A DNA stretch of 64,000 nucleotides from Frigoribacterium sp. SL97 (lineage in GTDB: Bacteria; Actinomycetota; Actinomycetes; Actinomycetales; Microbacteriaceae), in the NCBI RefSeq assembly GCF_026625765.1, contig NZ_CP113062.1, positions 186,001 through 250,000 on the forward strand. The letters are read 5' to 3'. The stretch's first letter is position 1; every line of letters starts with the position of its first letter. Below, one piece after another: positions 16,570 through 24,752 of the stretch. The notes under the pieces are model-generated. The model had not been told where the DNA came from. It made no database searches and was given only the letters and a program-made list of their open reading frames with translations. Both the position numbers and the translations under genes were made by a program.

Positions 16570-18830
16570 CGTGCGCTCACGCTCCACTCGCGCTGTTCGA
16601 GCTCGTCGTGGTGCACCGTGTCGTAGACGCCCGACAGCGACCGCGCCATGGCCTGGATCGTGAAGGACCGCTCGACGGTGTCGCGTGACCGGGCCGCGCG
16701 CGCCTCCGTCGTCTCGACCGAGGCTGCGGTGAGCGCCTCGCCCATGGCGAGGCGCAGGGCGTCGACGTCCCAGGTACGGGTGAGCCAGCCGGTGTCGCCC
16801 TGACGCACGTAGGTCGAGGGCCCGCCGCCCTGCGGCGCGACGACGAGCAGACCGGAGCCCATCGCCTCGAGCAGGGCGATGCCGAACTCTTCTTTCAGGC
16901 TGCCGCAGACGTAGACGCCGCGGGGCGCCGCGAGCCCGGGCAGGCCGAAGCGGGCCGCGGCGACCCACCGGGCGACCGTGTCGTTCGGCCGGTGGCCGGG
17001 CAACAGGAGTCCGGAGGCTCGGTGCCGGTTCGCGGGGACGATCGCGTCGATCAGGTCGAGCTGTTCGCGCTCGTCGGCGCTCGGGTGCTCGAGGTCGCCG
17101 CCGATCAGGAGGAGGTTCGCGCGGTCCCGCAGGGGTCCGTCGGCCCAGGCCTCGACGATCGTCGCCATGCCCTTGACCCGGTGCAGTCGTCCGACGCTGA
17201 CCAGCAGCGGCAGGCCGCGACGTTCGGGCGGCAGGGTCTCGAGCAGCGCGCCCAGCTCGGCGAGCGGCGGGGTCGCGGGCAGGCCCGCGGCGTGTTCGGC
17301 GGCCTCGGCGACCGACCGGTCGACCACGCCGAGGTCGATGCCCTCGGGCACGATCGTGTGGCGCTCGGGGTGCGAGGTGACGTCGATGCCGACGAGCTCG
17401 CGCATGTCCCGCTCGAGCTCGGGCCGGGGGAACAGCACGGTGTGCGACGCGTTCGACGCGAGCTGCTGGACGAGCCGGGTGCGGAACCAGAAGTGCTCGA
17501 CCTCGTCGACGTCGCCGAAGGTCTCGCGGGTCAGCGCGCCCGACAGGTCGAGCGACTGGATGACGGCGTGCGGGTCCGGCGCGACCGTGAAGACGACGGG
17601 GATGTCGAGCTCGCGCGCGACGTCGGCCGCCGCGAGGCTGCCCACGTCGGCCATCCGCAGGTGCAGCAGGTCGACGCCGCCCGCGGCGCGCAGCACCCGC
17701 CGGATGCCGCGCCGGGCCGCCACCCGCAGCGGCCACGCGGTCGCCGACGAGACGGGGTCGCTGAGCAGCGGCACGCGTCCGTAGACGTGTCCGGAGGCGC
17801 GGGTCGCCAGGTCGTGGACGCTCTCGACCGCCGCGTCCGCCGACCCGCGCGAGAGGGTGACCACCCGCTCGACGCGACGGTCGCCGAGGGCCGGCACCGC
17901 GCCTCCTGCGGGGAGCACGGCTCCGGCGGGGAGCACGTCGCCCGCGGCGAGTGCGTCGCCGAGCCGCACGAGCAGCGTCGCGATGCCGCCGTTGTCGCCG
18001 CTGCCGGCGTGGGTGAGGCCGGCGTCGATGTCGGCGTGCAGGAAGAGCTGCGCGATGGTGAGGCCGTCGCGCCCGGCGGGGTGGTCGCCGTCTGGTCCGT
18101 CCTCGACTCCGCGGTCGTGCACCCGGTGGCCGTCGGGCACCTCGTCCGGGGCGGAGAGGTCGATCGCGGACAGGCGCGCGACGTCGCCGAGGTAGCCGTC
18201 GTGGCGGGCGAGCTCGTGGACGACGGCGGCGACCGCCTGGTCGCCACGACGCTGGCCGAGGGCCGAGACGGCGGCGACGCGGACGTGCTCGTCCTCGCCC
18301 CGGTCGCGGGCGATCGTCAGCAGCGGGCGGGAGGTGATGCGGGCGCGCACGAGGCCCAGCGTCTCGACCAGGCGGTACCGGGCGTCGGGCTCGTGCACGC
18401 CGATCAGGGCGCCCTCGAGGGCGACGCCGACCACGGCGGGGGCGGCCGACGACCACTGCTCGAGCGTGCGCTGGGCGACCATGCCGGTGAAGCCCCCGGC
18501 GACGACGAGCCCGATCAGCCGACCGACCGTGTCGTAGCGGGGCAGCCGCTGGCTGAGCGCCGACGCGGCGTGCTCGCGGAGGAAGGTGCGGTCGCTCGAC
18601 AGCAGATCGCTCAGCACGACGTCGGCCTGCTCGTCGAAGACCTGCGCGAGGGCGTTCGTCGCCGCGATGGCGACGAGCTGGTCGGGGCTGCCGAGCGCGC
18701 CGCGCAGCACGCGGATCGTCCGGGCCCCGCCGGTGCGCGCGGCGTCGAGCGCGAGGTCGTCGGCGAGGCGCATCGAGTCGACCAGGCGGTCGGCCTCGTG
18801 GATCGCGTCGAGCGAGGTCTGGATGCCCAT
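16566..18830 (-). CDS. HEAT-repeat/GT4 glycosyltransferase fusion
   Basis: 754 residues. Residues 1-250 are helical repeats resembling HEAT/ARM units (AIAATNALAQVF; VRVAAVSALGQRR). The remainder is a GT-B glycosyltransferase: HTIVPEGIDL, SVGRLHRVKGMATIVEAW and EEFGIALLEAMGSGLLVVAPQGGGP, the GT4 nucleotide-sugar signature with its two Glu residues. The repeats may position the enzyme on a partner or acceptor (inference). ATG has GAGAGG upstream. It is coupled to the GT1 gene and divergent from the pyruvyl transferase, suggesting one surface-glycan unit. Confidence 0.82.
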   Translation of the reverse strand: MGIQTSLDAIHEADRLVDSMRLADDLALDAARTGGARTIRVLRGALGSPDQLVAIAATNALAQVFDEQADVVLSDLLSSDRTFLREHAASALSQRLPRYDTVGRLIGLVVAGGFTGMVAQRTLEQWSSAAPAVVGVALEGALIGVHEPDARYRLVETLGLVRARITSRPLLTIARDRGEDEHVRVAAVSALGQRRGDQAVAAVVHELARHDGYLGDVARLSAIDLSAPDEVPDGHRVHDRGVEDGPDGDHPAGRDGLTIAQLFLHADIDAGLTHAGSGDNGGIATLLVRLGDALAAGDVLPAGAVLPAGGAVPALGDRRVERVVTLSRGSADAAVESVHDLATRASGHVYGRVPLLSDPVSSATAWPLRVAARRGIRRVLRAAGGVDLLHLRMADVGSLAAADVARELDIPVVFTVAPDPHAVIQSLDLSGALTRETFGDVDEVEHFWFRTRLVQQLASNASHTVLFPRPELERDMRELVGIDVTSHPERHTIVPEGIDLGVVDRSVAEAAEHAAGLPATPPLAELGALLETLPPERRGLPLLVSVGRLHRVKGMATIVEAWADGPLRDRANLLLIGGDLEHPSADEREQLDLIDAIVPANRHRASGLLLPGHRPNDTVARWVAAARFGLPGLAAPRGVYVCGSLKEEFGIALLEAMGSGLLVVAPQGGGPSTYVRQGDTGWLTRTWDVDALRLAMGEALTAASVETTEARAARSRDTVERSFTIQAMARSLSGVYDTVHHDELEQREWSVSAR

Positions 18831-19019
18831 GGCGGTGCCTCTCGGGTGCGGCGGGGTGGTGGTGCGGTGCCCGGCCCGGGGAGCCCGGGACCTGGTGGAG
18901 CCTATCGCCGCCCGGTGGCCGCCCGGTGGCGGGCCGGTGCGCTCGGCGCCGCGGGGGTCCGGTACCGTCGTGGGCGGCATCGATCCCGCTGCCGAGTCCC
19001 GCAGCGAGAGGTCCCACCC

Positions 19020-20285
19020 GTGCGAATCGTCACCATCGGAGACGTCGGCGTGCTCGACGGCATGGTCCACATCGGCGACGAGGCGATGTTCCACGAGGCG
19101 ACCGTGCAGCTGCGCGCCCGCGGTGCCACGATCACCGCCGTCTCGTCGAACCCGGCCGAGACCGCCGAGCGGTACGGCATCGACGCCGTGCCCGCGATCG
19201 GCTTCCACCCCGCGACGACCGGCGGCCGGCTCGGCCAGCGCGAGCGACGCGCCCGCGTGCTGTCGGCGATCGACGGAGGCGCGGGTCACCTCCCGCAGGA
19301 CGACCCGGCCTGGCAGGTGGTCGAGGCCGTCCGCGAGGCCGACGGCGTGCTCGTCGCCGGCGGCGGCAACATGGCCTCGCTCTGGCCGATGCACGTCTAC
19401 GAGCGGAACACGCTCGGGCTCATCGCCCGACGCTTCGACAAGCCGCTGGTCGTCAGCGGGCAGACCATCGGGCCGGTGCTCGAGGGCGAGGACCGCGAGC
19501 TCGTCACCGAGCTGCTCGACGCCGCCGCACTCGTGGGCCTGCGCGAGGGCGCGTCTCTCGAGCTCGTGCGGTCGCTCGGCGTCGACCCGACGACGACCGT
19601 GGGGACGGTGGACGACGCGAGCTTCCTCGGGTTCGAGGCCGCGCCTCCTGCCGGGGGTGCGGCGGGCGCGGCAGGTGCAGCGGGTGCGGCGGGCGCGGCG
19701 TCCGTGGCGGGTGCGGCGGCGCCGTACCTCGCCGTCAGCCTGTCCGCGCACGTGGGCGACGCCGACCGGGGAGCCTTCGCCACGGCCGTCGCCCGACTGC
19801 TCGACCGGGTGGCCGGTGAGGCGGGGCTCGAGGTCGTGTTCCTCGCGCACTGGGGCTCGCTCGTCCCGACCGAGGAGCGCGGCGACTCGCTGCTGCACCG
19901 GGCCGTGCTCGACCAGCTGACCGTGCCGGCGCGGGTCGAACCGACGACAGACTCTCCCGCGGCGGCCCGCTTCGCCCGCGGGGCGGCCCTCCACCTGACG
20001 AGCCGCTACCACCCGGCCGTGTTCGCCGTCGCGGGCGGCGTGCCGACGGTCGGGCTCGCGGTCGACGACTACACGACGATCAAGCTGACCGGGGCGCTCG
20101 GCAACTTCGGGCAGACGAGCGTCGTCTCGGCCGCGCAGCTGCTCGCGGGCGAGGCCGACGTGGTCGCGCTGGCGGCCTGGGCCGGGCGCGATGCGGTTCG
20201 CTCGGCGTGGGCCGACCGCCTCGACGGGACCCGCGCGGCGTCGGCCGCCTGGTGGGACCGGGTCGCCGCCGCGCTGCGCGGCTGA
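19020..20285 (+). CDS. Polysaccharide pyruvyl transferase family protein
   Basis: 421 residues. N-terminal GDVGVLDGMVHIGDEAMFHEA, central VAGGGNMASLWP, C-terminal TSRYHPAVFAVAGGVPTVGL are the marks of the family, which adds ketal pyruvate to sugars of surface polymers. GTG start with GAGAGG upstream. An Ala/Gly run (GAAGAAGAAGAAGAAS, about 212-232) is coded by tandem repeats at 19652-19720, next to a motif copy at 19639. Divergent from the HEAT/GT4 gene; the 189-bp space between (18831-19019) shows no clear operator. Confidence 0.85.
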   Translation: MRIVTIGDVGVLDGMVHIGDEAMFHEATVQLRARGATITAVSSNPAETAERYGIDAVPAIGFHPATTGGRLGQRERRARVLSAIDGGAGHLPQDDPAWQVVEAVREADGVLVAGGGNMASLWPMHVYERNTLGLIARRFDKPLVVSGQTIGPVLEGEDRELVTELLDAAALVGLREGASLELVRSLGVDPTTTVGTVDDASFLGFEAAPPAGGAAGAAGAAGAAGAASVAGAAAPYLAVSLSAHVGDADRGAFATAVARLLDRVAGEAGLEVVFLAHWGSLVPTEERGDSLLHRAVLDQLTVPARVEPTTDSPAAARFARGAALHLTSRYHPAVFAVAGGVPTVGLAVDDYTTIKLTGALGNFGQTSVVSAAQLLAGEADVVALAAWAGRDAVRSAWADRLDGTRAASAAWWDRVAAALRG

Positions 20286-20425
20286 CGCGACCCGCCTCGC
20301 GCACCATCGGGCGCGACCCGCGGTCCGCGACCCGCGCGCCGTCGGGCGCGACCCGCGTCGGGTGGCGACCCGCGCCTCCAGGGGGCTGCCCCGCGTCGCG
20401 CGCACGCCGCCGGGTGACGGGCACC

Positions 20426-20504
20426 GCGCCAGGAGGTGGTCAAGGCGCCAGGACGTGGTCACGGCGCCAGGTTTTCCCGTGGCGCGGTGACCACCTCCTG
20501 GCGT
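20426..20504. repeat. 60-bp palindromic element (family E/F) with a triplicated 19-bp arm
   Basis: Core 20445-20504 runs from GCGCCAGGACGTGGTCACG to CCACCTCCTGGCGT. It is homologous, in inverse orientation, to 43525-43584. The left arm unit GCGCCAGGANGTGGTCANG appears at 20426-20444 and 20445-20463 and begins a third time at 20464. Intergenic. Confidence 0.75.
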
Positions 20505-20538
20505 GGTGGCTGGCGGGCTGGTCGCGCCACACCCCATC

Positions 20539-20598
20539 CCGCCATGAAGTAAACAGTCCGCCACACAAAGACGTGGCGGACTGTTTACATCGTGGCGG
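20539..20598. repeat. 60-bp palindromic element with an AT-richer stem (family H)
   Basis: CCGCCATGAAGTAAACAGTC pairs with the complement ending at 20598; the core arms GTAAACAGTCCGCCAC / GTGGCGGACTGTTTAC are perfect around an 8-base centre. The gap 20286-20659 holds this and the preceding element plus degenerate GCGCGACCCGCG repeats (20286-20370), and nothing that looks coding. Confidence 0.8.
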
Positions 20599-20659
20599 CG
20601 TGCCCACTCGAGGAGGCGCGGCGCGGCCTGCTCGCGCCGGCGCGGCTGACGGCGCGGGC

Positions 20660-21619
20660 TCAGCGCTGCAGCGTCGCGCTGGGGTACTCGCCGAAGCGTC
20701 CGACGTACGACGCCGTGAAGCGGCTCAGGTGGGTGAAGCCCCAGCGCTGGGCGACGGCGCCGACGGTGGCCTCGCCCGGGGCGAGCTCGATCAGCTCGGC
20801 CCGTACGTGGTCGAGGCGGATGGTGCGCAGGTACTCGGTGGGCGTCACGCCGAGCTGTCGGCTGAAGGCCTGCTGCAGCCCTCGCGGCGTCAGGTGCACG
20901 GACTCGGCCAGCTGGGTCATGTTGACCGGCAGGTGCGAGTGCGTGTGCAGGTACTCGACCGCCTCGCGCAGCCGGGCGTTGCGCGGCACGAGCAGGGCGG
21001 GCGGCAGGTCGATCGACCGGTGCGAGAACGTGTCGAGCAGGGCGAACGCCGACTCGCGCTTGAGCTCGGAGCGCAGCAGCTCGGTCGACTCGCCGCCGAG
21101 GATGGTCTTCGCGGCGTTGGTGATGGTGGCCTGCCAGCGACGCAGGTTCGCCAGGTCGGGCACGGCCGTGTGGTCGAACTGCAACGGTCCGGCGAGAGCC
21201 CCTTCGTGCTCGGCGGCCATGCGCTCGAGGTAGGCGGCGTCGAAGTGCACCAGGTTCTGGCGGTACTCGCGCACCTCGAACTCGAAGGCCTTGCCGGTCG
21301 GGAACATCAGCGGGCGGCCGATCTCGAACGCGGCCTCTTCGGCGCCCACGTCGACCCGGCCCTCGCCCGCGGTGATCCAGGCGACGACGTACTCGCGCTC
21401 GGGCTGGATGGCCCCGCGGATGTCCCCGAGGAACATCGCCGACCGCAGGGTCATGTCCTCGTCGCCCGCCGTCGTGTAGCGGTAGGCGAACGTCTCCTGC
21501 CGGGTGTCGGTGCGGAACCCGGCGCCGTTGTAGGTGTCCTCGAACAGGGCGCGCGCCTGGTCCATGTCGCGGCCGCCCATCTCGGAACGCACCGGGGGCA
21601 GGGTCTGTTCGGGTTCCAT
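20660..21619 (-). CDS. AraC-family transcriptional regulator
   Basis: 319 residues. The N-terminal half is a probable cupin-like ligand domain; the C-terminal 100 residues carry two helix-turn-helix units: MTQLAESVHLTPRGLQQAFSRQLGVTPTEYLR and TVGAVAQRWGFTHLSRFTASYVGRFGEYPS. Target unknown; neighbours give no clear lead. The ATG (MEPEQTLPP) has CAGGAT 7 bases upstream, a possible leaderless promoter. Confidence 0.88.
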   Translation of the reverse strand: MEPEQTLPPVRSEMGGRDMDQARALFEDTYNGAGFRTDTRQETFAYRYTTAGDEDMTLRSAMFLGDIRGAIQPEREYVVAWITAGEGRVDVGAEEAAFEIGRPLMFPTGKAFEFEVREYRQNLVHFDAAYLERMAAEHEGALAGPLQFDHTAVPDLANLRRWQATITNAAKTILGGESTELLRSELKRESAFALLDTFSHRSIDLPPALLVPRNARLREAVEYLHTHSHLPVNMTQLAESVHLTPRGLQQAFSRQLGVTPTEYLRTIRLDHVRAELIELAPGEATVGAVAQRWGFTHLSRFTASYVGRFGEYPSATLQR

Positions 21620-21704
21620 CACAGTGATCCTGCCATGACCGGGCTCCTGAAAGAACGCCCTGACCGGGCGGAAGCCCCGAAGCGGGGGCGGAGGTGCGTG
21701 GGGC

Positions 21705-22145
21705 TCACGCGCCGGTCGGGCTCGTCGCCGGGCCGAAGGCCTTCGTGAACGCCGCCTTGAGCACGGCCTTGAAGCCCGTCGGCAGCCGCGTGCGGTGCAG
21801 CACGTCGGCCTCGACGACCAGCGCGAAGAACGTCTCGCCCTCGACCAGCCACCAGGCCCGCACCGTCTCGGTCGAGAACACGGCCTCGCCGTCGGGCTCG
21901 TCGGGGCTCTCGACGATGACGCGGTCCTCGTAGAGGGCCACCGCACCGTGTTCGCCGTTCATGGACGCCGAGCACTCGAAGACCAGGTCGGGGTCGAGCG
22001 GGGGCGCGAAGTCGCCGAAGAAGAGGTCGGCCGCCGCCGTGCGGGTCGCGTCGCCGATCTCGCCGAAGTCGCTGGCGACGTTGAAGTCGCCGAACGCCGC
22101 GTCGGAGGCGCCGGGAGCGTCGACCTCGGGGGCGCGGCGCGACAT
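21705..22145 (-). CDS. Hypothetical protein, PH-like fold possible
   Basis: 146 residues (MSRRAPEVDAPG...), not recognised. An acidic, Ala-rich N-terminus (1-45) precedes a mixed strand region: EHGAVALYEDRVIVESPDEPDGE, STETVRAWWLVEGETFFALVVEADVLHRTRL, and a final helix FKAVLKAAFTKAFG. The strand-helix layout recalls small PH-like domains, but this is inference only. GAGAG before the ATG supports this start; a GTG six codons upstream (22163) is an alternative. Alone on its strand between regulators. Confidence 0.6.
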   Translation of the reverse strand: MSRRAPEVDAPGASDAAFGDFNVASDFGEIGDATRTAAADLFFGDFAPPLDPDLVFECSASMNGEHGAVALYEDRVIVESPDEPDGEAVFSTETVRAWWLVEGETFFALVVEADVLHRTRLPTGFKAVLKAAFTKAFGPATSPTGA

Positions 22146-22330
22146 GTCGCTCTCTGCGTCCACTGGTTTCTCGACTCTCGTCCCGATCCGGTGCGTACCT
22201 TCTCACCGCCGTGCATCTTCTGCACCGGTCCCATTAGAGCGCCTAGCTACTGTGAGTCGCATCCGGGGGCGACCACAGTTCGGTTTGTGGCCATGTCGAG
22301 CGGAACCGCAGGAGGCGCGGCCGGCGACGG

Positions 22331-22885
22331 TCAGGAGGCGCGCGTGATGCGGTCCACGGCCTCGCGGGTCAGCGCACGACTCGGCGGGGACGGGTCGAGG
22401 GCACGGTGGATCGAGAGCCCCTCGATCAGGGCGTCGACCTGGCGGGCGGTGTCCGGGTCGAAGTGGCGCTCGAGCTCGACCCGGCTGCGGCGCATCCACT
22501 CGCGGGTGATCTCGCGGAACCTCGGCTCCCGCGCGGCCAGCGTGTAGAGCTCGTAGCTGAGCACCTGGTCGCGGACCGCGGCAGGGCCGGTCAGGTCGTC
22601 GTGGACCAACGCGACCACCGCCTCCTTGGCATCGTCGCGAGTGGTCGCGGCACCGAGCCGGCTCTCGAACCGCACGATGATCGTCTCGGCGAAGCGCGAG
22701 AACGCCTCGTACAGCAGCTCGTCCATGCCGTCGAAGTGGTACGTCATCGAGCCGAGGGGCACGTCGGCGCGCGCCGCGATCTTGCGGTGCGAGGCGCCGG
22801 CGACGCCGACCTCGGCCACGACGTCGAGCGCCACGTCGATGAGGCGGTCACGACGGTCGGGCTCGGTACGGCGAACGGCGCCCAC
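22331..22885 (-). CDS. TetR-family regulator
   Basis: 184 residues with the TetR helix-turn-helix near 10-55 (LIDVALDVVAEVGVAGASHRKIAARADVPLGSMTYHF) and a C-terminal ligand domain. GTG start two bases after the stop of the acetyltransferase gene, so the two form an operon. Paired GTGTACG-N2-CGTACAC palindromes before the two MFS genes are its likely targets. The end ITRAS-stop is read from a reverse motif copy that supplies the TGA. Confidence 0.88.
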   Translation of the reverse strand: MGAVRRTEPDRRDRLIDVALDVVAEVGVAGASHRKIAARADVPLGSMTYHFDGMDELLYEAFSRFAETIIVRFESRLGAATTRDDAKEAVVALVHDDLTGPAAVRDQVLSYELYTLAAREPRFREITREWMRRSRVELERHFDPDTARQVDALIEGLSIHRALDPSPPSRALTREAVDRITRAS

Positions 22886-22887
22886 GA

Positions 22888-23472
22888 CTAGATGCTCCTC
22901 AGCACGCGGGCCGGATTGCCGACCGCGACCACGTTCGCCGGGACGTCCTTCGTCACCACCGCCCCGGCGCCGATCACGCTGTTCTCGCCGATCGTCACCC
23001 CGGGCAGCACGATCACGCCGCCGCCGAGCCAGACGTTGTCGCCGATCGTGATCGGCTTCGCGGCCTCGAGCTTGTCGCGACGGGGCTGCGGCTCGACCGG
23101 GTGCGTCGGGGTCAGCAGCTGGACGTTCGGGCCGATCTGGCAGTCGGCCCCGATCGTGATCGGGGCCACGTCGAGCGCGGTCAGGCCGTAGTTGACGAAC
23201 GTGCCGGCCCCGATGGTGATCGAGCTGCCGTAGTCGACGTACACGGGCGGCCGGACGTGGGCCGTCTCGTGCATGCTGCCGAACAGCTCGCGCGCGACTG
23301 CCTGCGCGGCGTCGACGTCGTCGGCGAAGACCGCGGCGAAGCGCGCCTGCAAGGTGATCGCCCGCTGCTGCTGGGCCGCGATCTCGGGGTCGTCCGCGAT
23401 GTAGAGGTCGCCCGCGAGCATCCGCTCGTGGTTCGTGCGCGGGTCGCCGGCGAAGTGGTCGGTGGTGGTCAT
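22888..23472 (-). CDS. Sugar O-acetyltransferase (maltose/galactoside-acetyltransferase type)
   Basis: 194 residues of the left-handed beta-helix family. The N-terminal MLAGDLYIADDPEI is the typical cap; hexapeptide repeats follow (ITIGAGTFVNYG, ITIGADCQIGPNVQLL, ITIGDNVWLGGGVIVLPGVTIGENSVIGAGAVV). Catalytic His is in THPV. It would acetylate a sugar with acetyl-CoA, often a detoxification or export step, which fits the adjacent MFS exporters. ATG with TAGGGT 7 bases upstream. Confidence 0.9.
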   Translation of the reverse strand: MTTTDHFAGDPRTNHERMLAGDLYIADDPEIAAQQQRAITLQARFAAVFADDVDAAQAVARELFGSMHETAHVRPPVYVDYGSSITIGAGTFVNYGLTALDVAPITIGADCQIGPNVQLLTPTHPVEPQPRRDKLEAAKPITIGDNVWLGGGVIVLPGVTIGENSVIGAGAVVTKDVPANVVAVGNPARVLRSI

Positions 23473-23479
23473 GCACGAC

Positions 23480-23485
23480 ACCCTA
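23480..23485 (-). promoter_or_regulatory. Leaderless -10 hexamer TAGGGT for the acetyltransferase-tetR operon
   Basis: TAGGGT on the minus strand, 7 bases before the ATG at 23472; the palindrome 23494-23509 lies immediately upstream of it. Confidence 0.45.
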
Positions 23486-23493
23486 GACGACGA

Positions 23494-23509
23494 GCGTACG
23501 AACGTACAC
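23494..23509. promoter_or_regulatory. TetR-type operator, copy 1 (GCGTACGAACGTACAC)
   Basis: Near-perfect inverted repeat GCGTACG-AA-CGTACAC in the divergent space between the acetyltransferase operon and the first MFS gene. It matches the copy at 24736-24751 with one arm difference. Confidence 0.75.
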
Positions 23510-23518
23510 ACTGGACCC

Positions 23519-24736
23519 ATGACCAACCGACCGCCGTTCAGCCCCGAGCTCGCCCGACGCCGGGCGGCGGTGTTCGTCTTCATGGCGGTCGTCGGCGTCT
23601 CGCTCGCCTCGTGGGTCGTGCGGACCCCGGCCATCCGCGACCTGCTGCAGGCGTCGACGGGCGAGATGGGCCTCGTCATCTTCGGCCTGTCCGTCGGGTC
23701 GATGGGCGGCATCCTGTCGTCCGCCCCGATCGTCCGGCGGCACGGAGCCCATCGCGCCGTGGCCATCGGAGGCAGCTCGTTGGTCGCCGGCGTGGCCCTG
23801 GTCGGCGTGGCCGCCTCGCTCTCGATCACCCCCGGCGTCTTCGTCGGCCTCGCCCTGGTCGGGGCAGGGGTCGGCCTGGCCGAGATCGCCGTCAACATCG
23901 AGGGCGCCGCCATCGAGACCGCCTCCGGCCGGTCGGTGCTGCCCGTGCTGCACGGCTGCTTCAGCCTCGGCACGGTCGCGGGGGCCGGCCTCGGCATCCT
24001 GCTGACGGCGACGCACGTCCCCGTCCAGTGGCACCTGCTCGGGGTCGCGCTCGCGGGTGGCGCCGCACTGGCCTGGGCGGTACCGATCGTGCCGCGCTCG
24101 ACCGGACGCTCCGACGAGCGGGCCGAGCGCGCCTCCGGGGTGCGGGCCCGGCTCGCCGGGTCGCTCGCGGTCTGGCGCGACCGCCGGCTCGTGCTGCTCG
24201 GCCTGATCGTGCTCGCGCTCGCCCTGGCCGAGGGGTCGGCCAACGACTGGCTGCCGCTGCTCTTCGTCGACGGGCACGGGGTCTCGGCGACCGCCGGCAC
24301 GGTCGTCTTCACGGCGTTCGCGGCAGCGATGACGGTCGGCCGCTTCCTCGGCGAACCGCTGCTCGCCCGCTTCGGGCACGCCACCGTGCTGCGCTCCAGC
24401 ACACTGGTCTCGGCGGTCGGGATCGCCCTCGTCGTCTTCTCGGACTCGGTCGTCGTCGCGGGCGTCGCCGTCGTGCTGTGGGGACTGGGCGCTGCCCTGG
24501 GCTTCCCGGTGACCGTCTCGGCCGCGGCCGACGGCGACGACCCGACGACGGCGGTCGGAGCCGTCGCGACGATGGCCTACGTGGCGTTCCTCGTCGGGCC
24601 GCCGCTGCTCGGCTTCGTCGGCGAGCACGTGGGCCTGCGCAGCGCGATGATCGTCGTGCTGGTGGTGGTCGCGGGCGCCTCGCTGATCACCTCGGCGGCG
24701 CGTCCCCGCGAGCGGTCCGCGGCCGCCCGGCCTTAG
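23519..24736 (+). CDS. MFS transporter
   Basis: 405 residues, about 12 membrane helices, with MFS loop-2/3-like GSMGGILSSAPIVRRHGAHRAV between helices 2 and 3 and a central cytoplasmic loop (about 195-225, RSDERAERASGVRAR). Resembles the drug/sugar-efflux branch (YbjJ-like). The ATG is 9 bases after operator copy 1. Stop codon TAG 24734-24736 touches operator copy 2, which precedes the second MFS gene. Confidence 0.88.
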   Translation: MTNRPPFSPELARRRAAVFVFMAVVGVSLASWVVRTPAIRDLLQASTGEMGLVIFGLSVGSMGGILSSAPIVRRHGAHRAVAIGGSSLVAGVALVGVAASLSITPGVFVGLALVGAGVGLAEIAVNIEGAAIETASGRSVLPVLHGCFSLGTVAGAGLGILLTATHVPVQWHLLGVALAGGAALAWAVPIVPRSTGRSDERAERASGVRARLAGSLAVWRDRRLVLLGLIVLALALAEGSANDWLPLLFVDGHGVSATAGTVVFTAFAAAMTVGRFLGEPLLARFGHATVLRSSTLVSAVGIALVVFSDSVVVAGVAVVLWGLGAALGFPVTVSAAADGDDPTTAVGAVATMAYVAFLVGPPLLGFVGEHVGLRSAMIVVLVVVAGASLITSAARPRERSAAARP

Positions 24737-24751
24737 TGTACGTTCGTACAC
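24736..24751. promoter_or_regulatory. TetR-type operator, copy 2 (GTGTACGTTCGTACAC)
   Basis: Perfect palindrome with 7-bp arms, placed between the stop of the first MFS gene and the ATG (24753) of the second. Binding would cover any ribosome site or leaderless start there, so it likely gives the second MFS gene its own control. Confidence 0.8.
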
Positions 24752-24752
24752 C

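Noticed and set aside
16992..19019. Open frame upstream of the pyruvyl transferase, antisense to the HEAT/GT4 gene
   Set aside because: Shadow of the opposite gene; the real protein starts at the GTG at 19020 with a ribosome site.
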